Both the position numbers and the translations under genes were made by a program. The notes beneath the pieces were generated by a model, which worked only from the letters and a program-made list of their open reading frames with translations, was not told the DNA's origin and searched no databases. This document shows, in pieces, positions 1 to 6,061 of a DNA stretch of 6,072 nt. The stretch's first letter is position 1. The number at the start of each line of letters is the position of its first letter. Origin of the DNA: Promethearchaeota archaeon (lineage in GTDB: Archaea; Asgardarchaeota; Lokiarchaeia; Sigynarchaeales; SOKP01); contig WJKD01000194.1 in the NCBI GenBank assembly GCA_014729315.1, forward strand, positions 1 to 6,072. Reading direction: 5' to 3'.

Positions 1-374
1 AAAAATACAGCCGGCAAAATCTAATTCCGCAAAAAATGCTCACCAGAGAAGCGCTACAGGAATTGCAGAGTTATTCCTGGCCCGGTAACATCCGGGAATT
101 GCGAAATTTAATGGAGCGAATCGCCATCATGTCCACTTCCGAAACCATCGATGTGTGGGAGCTGCATCAATGGTGGAATCACGCAACACCAAAATTAATC
201 CCCTACGAAGACATCTCCTCCGATCTGACACTGGAAGAAGCCCGCCGCCATTTCGAAGCCCATTACATCCGCCACATCCTCAACAAATGTAGCGGCAACA
301 TCACCAAATCCGCCCAACGCTTGAACCTCAACCGAAGCTATCTGCACGAAAAAATCCGTGAGCTGGGGATTTAG
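1..374 (+). CDS. Sigma-54-dependent transcriptional activator, NtrC/NtrX type (3' end only)
   Basis: This is the C-terminal piece of a bacterial enhancer-binding protein, which activates sigma-54 promoters by ATP hydrolysis. The frame is open from position 3 to the window edge, so the first ATG at 36 is internal and not the start. The first part holds the end of the AAA+ domain: a Tyr-Ser-Trp-Pro-Gly-Asn-Ile-Arg-Glu-Leu-Arg-Asn stretch (about 73-108), which is the family's sensor-II region, followed by an Ile-Glu-Arg-type helix. After a linker of about 35 residues comes a Fis-type helix-turn-helix (about 220-371) with the usual Gly-Asn-Ile-Thr, Asn-Arg-Ser and Lys-Ile-Arg-Glu-Leu-Gly-Ile landmarks, ending at TAG 372-374. 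The receiver or other sensory domain and the Walker motifs lie outside the window, so the signal it senses is unknown. Base composition is clearly less AT-rich than the genes downstream. The family call is secure; NtrX rather than NtrC or AtoC is only a leaning. Confidence 0.95.
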   Translation, partial: KYSRQNLIPQKMLTREALQELQSYSWPGNIRELRNLMERIAIMSTSETIDVWELHQWWNHATPKLIPYEDISSDLTLEEARRHFEAHYIRHILNKCSGNITKSAQRLNLNRSYLHEKIRELGI

Positions 375-411
375 CCTGCATATTTTTCCCCTTTCAATCT
401 ATCTTTTCATA

Positions 412-446
412 TCAGGAATAACCAACAGTGTGTTGGGAATTTCTGA
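412..446 (+). terminator. Hairpin after the regulator gene, candidate terminator
   Basis: The outer arms 412-419 and 439-446 pair over 8 bp with one G-T wobble. After a 2x2 internal loop, CCAACA (422-427) and TGTTGG (431-436) pair perfectly around the 3-nt loop GTG. The structure begins 37 nt after the regulator stop codon. A short T run (TTTT, 451-454) follows a few bases later, weaker than in a classic intrinsic terminator. Position and stem length suggest it ends or stabilises the regulator transcript. The hairpin is plain in the sequence; its role is inferred. Confidence 0.45.
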
Positions 447-724
447 CAGATTTTGTCCTCATTTTAAAATTCATCATTCATCATCGTCTATTTTTTTCAA
501 AATTATATAATCTTTGTAACTTTAATAAAAATATAATAGAACATAATGTCCAGTGATGAGTTTTCCGTTTTTTTTCAGAAAATAATAAAAAAAATTTAAT
601 TGGTATTTTGTTTGCTTTTAAAAAAATTCAAAATCTTAACATGATGATGAAATATAATAATCTGGGTAAAAATCCTATATCTACTCAATAAAACATAAGC
701 TAATAATAACAAAAGAGGTGAAAA
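447..724. other. AT-rich intergenic region upstream of the lipoprotein gene
   Basis: I find no convincing ORF here on either strand. The stretch is very AT-rich, with poly-A and poly-T runs and a short ATTCATC tandem near 470-485. TATAAT hexamers occur at 506-511, 532-537 and 653-658, but none has a good -35 box at 16-18 bp. In DNA this AT-rich such hexamers arise by chance. The promoter of the lipoprotein gene probably lies here, most likely using the 653-658 hexamer, but this cannot be shown. The abrupt fall in G+C from the regulator into this gap marks a composition boundary. Confidence 0.5.
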
Positions 725-1117
725 ATGTCATCGTTAGTTTTAATGCTTTTCGGTAAGTTAAACATTAAATCTAAATTAACTATTGTCAATTCTTTCCTTA
801 TTTTATTAATTCTTTTTTCTTTCTCATGTGATAAAAATCCTGTCGATGCTGATAAGGTTCATTTGGATATAAGCGGTGGCTGGCCTTCTATTAAGATAGA
901 TGGTTATCACCGATATCAAGAGCCTGAAGGAGGATATACAACCTATGATTATAAATATGATGCTTGTAGCCGACCCGTTGAATGGAAAGTTGATTATGAG
1001 AAAGATGACAAATCTAACATTGTTACTGCTCATTTTCATAGTATTCGGTATAATGCTTCTAATGATATTCAAGGTTATAAAGTTACTGTTTTTGGTAAAA
1101 CATTTAGTTGGCCATAA
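725..1117 (+). CDS. Small predicted lipoprotein of unknown function
   Basis: A 130-residue protein. Residues about 18-34 form a long hydrophobic segment ending in Phe-Ser-Phe-Ser just before Cys35, a plausible though non-canonical lipobox for signal peptidase II, so the mature protein would be a lipid-anchored envelope protein of about 96 residues. The Cys-Asp-Lys-Asn-Pro-Val start of the mature chain resembles many FCB-group lipoproteins. The mature part is rich in aromatic and charged residues (Gly-Gly-Trp-Pro near residue 52, Tyr repeats at 71-78) and has one further Cys at residue 81; the alternating pattern suggests beta structure. I recognise no family. The start is supported by AGAGGTG at 714-720, four bases from ATG. 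Oddly, the region before the hydrophobic core is long (17 residues) and itself begins hydrophobic, so a later start is possible, though the ATG at 743 has no ribosome site. The next gene begins 116 bp downstream. Confidence 0.75.
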   Translation: MSSLVLMLFGKLNIKSKLTIVNSFLILLILFSFSCDKNPVDADKVHLDISGGWPSIKIDGYHRYQEPEGGYTTYDYKYDACSRPVEWKVDYEKDDKSNIVTAHFHSIRYNASNDIQGYKVTVFGKTFSWP

Positions 1118-1123
1118 TATAAA

Positions 1124-1135
1124 TATCTTAAGATA
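1124..1135. promoter_or_regulatory. 12-bp perfect palindrome, possible operator
   Basis: TATCTTAAGATA is its own reverse complement. It lies 6 bp after the lipoprotein gene and 98 bp before the first exported-protein gene. With no loop it suits a dimeric DNA-binding protein better than an RNA hairpin. In very AT-rich DNA such a palindrome can arise by chance, and no second copy was seen in the window. Confidence 0.2.
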
Positions 1136-1233
1136 GAAGTGTTAACCAATTGCATAATTTACAGTCTTTTAGAAAAATAAATACATAGCTTATTATAATC
1201 TTTAATCCTACTTATAAAAAATAGGAGAATAAA

Positions 1234-2637
1234 ATGAAATCAAAAATTTTATTGTTCTGCCTAGTTATTTCTTTTATCATTGATATTCCAAACGGATATT
1301 CTGAACAAACTAATAAGTCTACGAAACAATTTGGAGAATTCAAACTTTTGAATGGACAAAGGATTATTGGTAAATTTTCATCTGAGAATTTGGTCTTAAT
1401 TCATAAACTAAATGATGGAAAATCAATTTATTTTTTGGTTGATTGTAAAAGTATAAAATTTATTACTCGTATATCAGAAAAATCTTCAAATACATCCACA
1501 AAAAATAAATTTGAAATTGAAATCGAGAAAACTAATATTATTACTGCTGAAATTCTGGACAAAGAAATCCAAAATTCCTTGGATAGAAAAATTTTAAATA
1601 ACAAATTAAACGACTATTACAATGAGTCAATTAATGAACATACGAATCTGATGAATGGAATGATGCCTGCTTCATTAGGAGACTTTTTTGATCCCTATTC
1701 TATGCGAGGTTGTATGTTTTTGCCAACTATTAAATTATCCAAAAAAGAAATTGAACCTTCATGTAGCCATTGTTTTAATACTCATTTTAAATCAAAAACT
1801 TCATTCTATTTAGAAGACTCAATAAAAATCACAAACGATAACGACAAATCATTAATTTTATTAACAAATAATCTCTTAAGTTATCAGTCTGTAAGTGATG
1901 ATATTCAAAATATTTCAAATACAATTAATGGAAGAAATATTACTCTTAATACAGATTTTAGTGATGAAATGTTTGTCGTTATTCAAAAAAACGATAAAAA
2001 TGAAATTGAATCAAGGGGATTTGGAAAAATAAAAATTCAACGTGGTAAGCCTCAATTATGGAATGCAGGACAGTTTATATTTTTTAGATGTGATGCCAGG
2101 ATAGAAGGACAAATGGGAAAATCTGGTTTGATCTATCAACTTGATGATAATTTATATTTGAAACAAGTTGGTTCATTCGATCTCAATCTCTCAAATGGTG
2201 AAATTCAAAAACAATTATTAAATAAAAATTCCTATAAATCTGATGACAAAACTCTAATAGATTTAACCAACCTAAGTACATTTAAATACGGACCTCGTAT
2301 CAAGAGCGCAAAGCTAAAACGTGCATATCAAATTGGATCCTATTTCGCATATCTCTTTGAAGAAATAGAAAGTACTACTAGCATGAAATATCTTTTTATT
2401 ATGGCGATAGTCAAATCGGGAGAGAAAGAGCCTTGCTTTTTAATTTCATCCGAAGCAAATGCATTTAAGATTGGCGGTTCGCATTACCTTTGCTATTTTG
2501 ATGGTGAACGTCACGGAAATCTAGGGGGTTCAGACAATTGGGCTAACATAAATTTATTTACTGAAAAAGCCCTCTCATTTACGATTGAACATTTTAATAT
2601 TTCAGACAGTCCACAAGGAATTCCATTAACCCATTGA
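1234..2637 (+). CDS. Exported protein of unknown function, first of a paralogous pair
   Basis: A 467-residue protein with a Sec signal peptide: Lys-Ser-Lys, a hydrophobic core at about 5-18, and likely cleavage after Gly-Tyr-Ser at residue 23. No later membrane segment is evident, so a periplasmic or secreted location is inferred. Residues about 33-82 start Phe-Gly-Glu-Phe-Lys-Leu-Leu-Asn-Gly and have the pattern of a small SH3/Lsm-like beta module (Asn-Gly turn, Ile-x-Gly, closing Ile-x-x-Ile). A second block at about 162-220 contains Cys177-x2-Cys180 and the Ser-Phe-Tyr-Leu-Glu-Asp-Ser-Ile-Lys-Ile stretch. Both blocks recur in the next gene. The last ~115 residues (350-467) form a distinct domain with Glu-Pro-Cys (399-401), Ser-Ser-Glu-Ala-Asn (405-409), Gly-Ser-His (415-417), Phe-Asp-Gly-x2-His (422-427) and Gly-Ser-Asp-x-Trp-Ala (432-437). 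I have the impression of similar C-termini in uncharacterised bacterial proteins but cannot name a family. AGGAGA at 1223-1228 sits five bases before ATG. Confidence 0.8.
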   Translation: MKSKILLFCLVISFIIDIPNGYSEQTNKSTKQFGEFKLLNGQRIIGKFSSENLVLIHKLNDGKSIYFLVDCKSIKFITRISEKSSNTSTKNKFEIEIEKTNIITAEILDKEIQNSLDRKILNNKLNDYYNESINEHTNLMNGMMPASLGDFFDPYSMRGCMFLPTIKLSKKEIEPSCSHCFNTHFKSKTSFYLEDSIKITNDNDKSLILLTNNLLSYQSVSDDIQNISNTINGRNITLNTDFSDEMFVVIQKNDKNEIESRGFGKIKIQRGKPQLWNAGQFIFFRCDARIEGQMGKSGLIYQLDDNLYLKQVGSFDLNLSNGEIQKQLLNKNSYKSDDKTLIDLTNLSTFKYGPRIKSAKLKRAYQIGSYFAYLFEEIESTTSMKYLFIMAIVKSGEKEPCFLISSEANAFKIGGSHYLCYFDGERHGNLGGSDNWANINLFTEKALSFTIEHFNISDSPQGIPLTH

Positions 2638-2692
2638 TTTAAATGTATAAACATTGCTTTTTAATATTTGATTCTAATATAAGGAGAAAGTC

Positions 2693-4408
2693 ATGAAAAA
2701 AGGTATAATAGCAATTCTTTTATGTTTAATGTCTATTTCTATTTTTTCACCAGCACAGTCAAAAAACAACTCGGATATTTTACCTTTTGGAGAATTTAAA
2801 CTAAAAAATGGAGAAATTATTAAAGGATCAATACTCTCTAAAGCATTTTTTTTAAAAGAGTTTAAAAAAGAGAAAGGTGAATATTTTTATATTATAATCC
2901 CTACAAGTAGTGTAACATCAATTCAACGTGTTCAGGACAGTAATGAACAGATGGGTGAGAAATATTATCCCAAATTTAGTTTAAAGCATACGGGATCCAA
3001 GTTATTGAATACTGACGTATCAGAAGAATTGTTAACAAATTCAAAAAACAAGAAATGCATTCTTAATGAATTAGAAAAATTGGTTGACGCCGAGTTTCCT
3101 GAATCCCCACTACCTATGCTCTTTCCTAAAATACAATTAGATGGTAAAGAAATTAGTCTTACGGTTACCAATACAACTTATGCTTTCTATTTAAGTGAAG
3201 AGTCTTCATTTTTATTAGAGAATATTAAAATTCTCAAAGAAAATGATCAAATTGTAGATTTGTCAGCTAATGATTTAATATCATATAAATTTATTAAATC
3301 TAATGTAGTAAAAAAAACTATTAAAGAAAGCAAATTAAATATTGACAATCATTCCCCATTAACTAGCAAATTATCAATTGGAAAAATTGCTTACGGCTTA
3401 AGAAAAAATCAGGTTAGATTTGCTTTATTGAAGAATATGAGAATTGAGCAAATTCCTTTTAAATCACATGCTTCAAAAGAATTTTTTATATTGGTCTTTC
3501 GTGGCATTTCGGATTCTTCAACAGTAGATTTATCGTTAAGTGATTATAGTCTTGTTAATAAAGCTGGTTTTTCTGCAGGATGTAAAGCATACAAAATGGT
3601 CTTTGCTTCCTCGGATATTGAAGATACGAAAGGTTTTTTAACTGATAAAAATATTAGCTACCATTATGATCGCACTGGAAGTGAAGAAATTTTTTCATGC
3701 TTATTGTTTGTTGTTGATAAAGATGCTAAAAATTTAAAGTTGTTATATAAAAATCAAGTTTCAAATATAATTCCTGAGTATGATGAAAATCGTATTAAAG
3801 CAAATAATCTGTTTTATAAAAAAGAAATAGTTGCTGGCGAATCGTTTGCACAGTTACGATCAGAGATGGTGACCCATGATATAAATAGCTTTTCTCTTTA
3901 TGGTTCATACCAGATTAAAAAAAGACCAATCTCTGTTTCTTTTATTAATTCAAAGGAAATTGAAATTAATGATATTACTCGAACCTCTGAAAATTTAATA
4001 ATAACTATCACTTTAATGGAAAACAGTTCAGTTTCTAACAGTGACCTTATTTTAGATAGCAGTTTTTTATCGATGGTTAAAACTCATGATAATATTTGGA
4101 TTAATAGTAGTGGAATACCAATTGAATTCGAAGCAGGTAAATTCGGGCCTGATGAAATGTTGTTGCTTTGTAACTATGTTGAAGATTCTAACAATATCAT
4201 ATTCAGAAATTCAAAAATGATTTTAAATGCTGGAGCCCGACTGAAAGATCCAGAATTTTCTGAAGATGTGAAAAATAATATTAATAAGCTGGATAAAAAT
4301 AGTTTTAGAACTGTTATTCCATTAGTTTTTGAAATACCATATGAGAAGAAAATTATATCATTTAAATTTTCAGATTTTCCAGAAATAAATCTCATTAACA
4401 TAAAATAG
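2693..4408 (+). CDS. Exported protein of unknown function, second of a paralogous pair
   Basis: A 571-residue protein with a Sec signal peptide: Met-Lys-Lys, a hydrophobic core at 4-18, and likely cleavage after Ala-Gln-Ser at residue 23. Residues 32-80 repeat the Phe-Gly-Glu-Phe-Lys-Leu-x-Asn-Gly module of the preceding gene, and 142-200 repeat its second block (Phe-Pro-Lys-Ile-Gln-Leu, Ser-Ser-Phe-Leu-Leu-Glu-Asn-Ile-Lys-Ile, Asn-Asp-Leu-Ile-Ser-Tyr). The C-terminal part is unrelated to its paralog. Residues about 262-355 resemble an Ig-like DUF4352-type fold (Leu-Ser-Asp-Tyr-Ser-Leu-Val, later a Leu-Phe-Val-Val-Asp-Lys strand and Leu-Lys-Leu-Leu-Tyr). Residues about 430-571 look like a second such domain, with Pro-Leu-Val-Phe-Glu-Ile-Pro and Phe-Lys-Phe-Ser-Asp-Phe-Pro near the end. 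These fold assignments come from reading the pattern only. AAGGAG at 2681-2686 is six bases from ATG. The gap of 55 bp to the previous gene holds no hairpin, so the two are probably one transcript. Function unknown. Confidence 0.8.
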   Translation: MKKGIIAILLCLMSISIFSPAQSKNNSDILPFGEFKLKNGEIIKGSILSKAFFLKEFKKEKGEYFYIIIPTSSVTSIQRVQDSNEQMGEKYYPKFSLKHTGSKLLNTDVSEELLTNSKNKKCILNELEKLVDAEFPESPLPMLFPKIQLDGKEISLTVTNTTYAFYLSEESSFLLENIKILKENDQIVDLSANDLISYKFIKSNVVKKTIKESKLNIDNHSPLTSKLSIGKIAYGLRKNQVRFALLKNMRIEQIPFKSHASKEFFILVFRGISDSSTVDLSLSDYSLVNKAGFSAGCKAYKMVFASSDIEDTKGFLTDKNISYHYDRTGSEEIFSCLLFVVDKDAKNLKLLYKNQVSNIIPEYDENRIKANNLFYKKEIVAGESFAQLRSEMVTHDINSFSLYGSYQIKKRPISVSFINSKEIEINDITRTSENLIITITLMENSSVSNSDLILDSSFLSMVKTHDNIWINSSGIPIEFEAGKFGPDEMLLLCNYVEDSNNIIFRNSKMILNAGARLKDPEFSEDVKNNINKLDKNSFRTVIPLVFEIPYEKKIISFKFSDFPEINLINIK

Positions 4409-4822
4409 TATAGGCATGTTCCAGATAAAATTTGATTAATTGAAATATTTTTAAAATCGTTTAACGCTTGATTTGTGGTCAGAGTAAATAGTGTGAATAA
4501 TGATATTTTATGAGACAATTCTTTAAATTTATATAATACCAGAAACCGATTTTTATAATTCTGCAAGTATTTGGTCGAAACATCATTGAATCGAAACATT
4601 CAGGATTTTAATTGTTGGGTCATACTATTGACATGCTGGACATAGAACATCTGATCTTTGACATATTGTCCCTTATTTTTTCATGCTCCAATATTGGAAT
4701 ACGTGTCGCAATTAAAATTCATTAAATTTTGCATTTATATGTCGTAGCAGCAATAGCCGCTACGACCACATGGTGGTAGAATAAATCTTAATTTTTAACC
4801 GGAAAAGTTGCTCAGTTTTTAA
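4409..4822. other. Intergenic region with palindromes, no convincing gene
   Basis: No supported ORF on either strand. A minus-strand open frame runs from 4599 into the tail of the preceding gene, but it lacks a ribosome site and reads as low-complexity AT-driven sequence. Contents worth noting are a 9-bp direct repeat TCGAAACAT (4575-4583 and 4591-4599), two TTGACA hexamers (4628-4633, 4658-4663) without good -10 partners, a perfect palindrome TCCAATATTGGA (4687-4698), and the REP-like palindrome listed separately. GGACA (4638-4642) and TGTCC (4667-4671) could pair around 24 nt just before a TTATTTTTT run (4673-4681), a weak candidate terminator for the exported-protein pair. Confidence 0.5.
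4741..4766. repeat. REP-like imperfect palindrome
   Basis: GTCGTAGC (4741-4748) pairs perfectly with GCTACGAC (4759-4766). Inside, after one A-C mismatch, GC pairs with GC around the tetraloop AATA, so 10 of 11 positions pair. It is GC-rich within AT-rich DNA and is followed at once by a second overlapping small inverted repeat, ACCAC/GTGGT (4765-4777). No T run follows on the + strand, so it is not a standard intrinsic terminator. Its size, composition and intergenic position suit a repetitive extragenic palindrome or a small non-autonomous element, but only one copy is in the window, so repetition is unproven. Confidence 0.4.
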
Positions 4823-4891
4823 TGGAATTTACAACGACTATCAATTGACGGTTGGTGCACCCTGCATACCAATGGTTATTTTGAATGTCAG

Positions 4892-5041
4892 ATGAGCAAC
4901 GTGAAACAAATTAATTTATCAATTCGTGAGATCCCCACAAGAGATACCTTTCAGAGGTGTGAGCCGGATGAGATAAAAAGTCTAACGTCCGTTTTTGAGG
5001 AGCTAAAAGCTGGCAACAGCCTTAGGCTACCCGATCAATAA
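4892..5041 (+). CDS. Short ORF or 3' remnant of a larger gene, unknown function
   Basis: A 49-codon ORF from ATG 4892 to TAA 5039-5041, ending 16 bp before the start of the zinc-ribbon gene, whose Shine-Dalgarno begins 5 bp after this stop. It reads as credible soluble protein: an Ile-Arg-Glu-Ile-Pro-Thr-Arg-Asp segment, then an acidic amphipathic helix (Pro-Asp-Glu-Ile-Lys-Ser-Leu through Phe-Glu-Glu-Leu-Lys). The same frame stays open upstream to 4823, after TAA at 4820-4822, and that part also looks protein-like (Asp-Gly-Trp-Cys, Asn-Gly-Tyr-Phe-Glu-Cys). No ribosome site precedes ATG 4892, so either the true start is a non-ATG codon upstream or this is the 3' remnant of a 5'-truncated gene. 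Rows 4921-5040 are 45-47% G+C, well above the flanks and closer to the regulator, which supports real coding origin. I do not recognise the family. Confidence 0.4.
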   Translation: MSNVKQINLSIREIPTRDTFQRCEPDEIKSLTSVFEELKAGNSLRLPDQ

Positions 5042-5057
5042 AAATTAGGAGGTTACC

Positions 5058-5804
5058 ATGAAGTGTCCTAAGTGTGGTCATTGGAGTCTTTTTGAATTTA
5101 GAGTTTGTCGTAAATGCAACTTTGATATACGTCAATCAGATTCAAAACATCAAATTTTTACAGAAAATGATAATTTAGGAACAAGATATGATACCGAAAG
5201 TCTTGCTTCAAGTTACTTTATTAGTCGAACTAGCGGGAATATTACAGTATATAAAGATGAATCTTCTGGAGCAGAGAGTGATTCTATTGAGAGCCCTGTC
5301 AAAAATGAACCTTATTTACTTTATGAATTTGAATCCGAGAAAAATGCAATCGCAGCATTGTTAGAATTGCCGTGTATTCATTTGGCTAAAGATTCTGATA
5401 AATTGATATGTTCAGAAGTTCTTGGATTTGGTTATTATCTATGTAAGGAGACTGGAAAATATGAAACAATTCTTTGTGGAAAGGATATGACTCTTGAATT
5501 GTGGAAAAAGGCCGAAGCTAGCTTTTCAAATAGTGGAGGACGAAAAATAAACGGTTTAGAACCAAAGGAAGGTATGATTAAAAAGAAAGTTAAACCTAAA
5601 CCTGGCAAAGTTGTATTTTTAAGGAAAGATAGTAAAAATGTGATGGGAGTAAATGCCATTTATGAAGTATACAAAGGACCGGATGCCAATTCTGCAAAGG
5701 CGTTTCTTGAAAAGAAACCTGTAACTAAACGATTTTACTGTATTGTGGTTGAAACTCCAGATGGTAATTACTGCCGCGATATCCAAGGATTTTACAAAGA
5801 GTAG
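5058..5804 (+). CDS. Zinc-ribbon protein with two conserved-looking domains, unknown function
   Basis: A 248-residue protein without signal peptide or membrane segment, so probably cytoplasmic. Residues 3-20 form a zinc ribbon: Cys3-Pro-Lys-Cys6-Gly and Cys17-Arg-Lys-Cys20-Asn, expected to bind one Zn ion. A polar, probably disordered linker runs to about residue 83. Residues 86-170 form a compact domain with Ala-Leu-Leu-Glu-Leu-Pro-Cys-Ile-His (100-108), Ile-Cys-Ser-Glu-Val-Leu (117-122), Gly-Tyr-Tyr, Lys-Tyr-Glu-x-Ile (134-138) and an amphipathic helix near Leu-Trp-Lys-Lys-Ala (148-152). A Lys/Pro-rich hinge (174-184) leads to a C-terminal domain ending in Phe-Leu-Glu-Lys-Lys-Pro-Val-Thr (216-223), Val-Val-Glu-Thr-Pro-Asp-Gly-Asn (230-237) and Arg-Asp-Ile-Gln-Gly-Phe-Tyr-Lys-Glu (240-248). 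I have the impression that such segments occur in uncharacterised bacterial proteins but can name no family. The start is firm: AGGAGG at 5047-5052, five bases from ATG. It may be translationally coupled to the short ORF upstream. Confidence 0.85.
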   Translation: MKCPKCGHWSLFEFRVCRKCNFDIRQSDSKHQIFTENDNLGTRYDTESLASSYFISRTSGNITVYKDESSGAESDSIESPVKNEPYLLYEFESEKNAIAALLELPCIHLAKDSDKLICSEVLGFGYYLCKETGKYETILCGKDMTLELWKKAEASFSNSGGRKINGLEPKEGMIKKKVKPKPGKVVFLRKDSKNVMGVNAIYEVYKGPDANSAKAFLEKKPVTKRFYCIVVETPDGNYCRDIQGFYKE

Positions 5805-6044
5805 TTAGTTATTATGATGAAGTATTGAAAATCCAATAACGATAAAATAGCCTTGTCATCTGATACTTGATAAAATTCAATAGTCCGTGCATTTAATCTT
5901 TTTTAAAACTTGTGGTTGGGCGTCCTATATGTACTGGTTGAGATAACAAAGGTATGATTAAATTATGATATTTATTTTATTTGCTGCAAGATCATCCGTT
6001 GGTCATAAGTCCAATTGTTTTGTATGGAACGGATAATTCAGGAA

Positions 6045-6061
6045 ACCGCGTTCCATGCGGT
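6045..6061 (+). terminator. Hairpin in 3' flank, weak terminator candidate
   Basis: ACCGC (6045-6049) pairs with GCGGT (6057-6061) around the loop GTTCCAT. A T-rich tail (TTTATTT, 6063-6069) follows to the window edge. It lies about 240 nt after the zinc-ribbon gene, far for that gene's own terminator. The same bases can instead form another stem: ATGGAACG (6024-6031) with CGTTCCAT (6049-6056), so the two structures exclude each other. The hairpins are seen directly; termination or attenuation is inferred. Confidence 0.3.

Noticed and set aside
365..391. GGGGA (365-369) with TCCCC (387-391) as the regulator terminator
   Set aside because: Only 5 bp with a 17-nt loop, partly within the coding sequence; the 412-446 hairpin is a much better candidate.
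824..1136. Open frames overlapping the lipoprotein gene (minus strand 824-1072; plus strand 900-1136)
   Set aside because: Both lie inside or across the better-supported lipoprotein frame. The proteins are Ile/Leu-rich shadows of AT-rich DNA without a convincing ribosome site.
653..1199. TATAAT hexamers at 653-658 and 1194-1199 as -10 promoter boxes
   Set aside because: Positions relative to the genes are reasonable, but no acceptable -35 box lies at 16-18 bp and such hexamers are expected by chance in DNA this AT-rich.
2965..3171. Minus-strand open frame inside the 571-residue exported-protein gene
   Set aside because: Fully contained in a gene with a signal peptide and a clear paralog; no independent support.
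4174..4599. Minus-strand open frame crossing the end of the 571-residue gene
   Set aside because: More than half overlaps that gene antisense; no Shine-Dalgarno before the ATG at 4599; low-complexity Phe/Leu/Asn-rich product.
4575..4599. Direct repeat TCGAAACAT x2 as a possible CRISPR unit or iteron
   Set aside because: Only two 9-bp copies with 16-bp period; no further units, so neither a CRISPR array nor an origin can be supported.
5435..5659. Minus-strand open frame inside the zinc-ribbon gene
   Set aside because: Antisense to a gene with a zinc ribbon and a strong ribosome site; the Pro/Phe-rich product is typical of a shadow frame.
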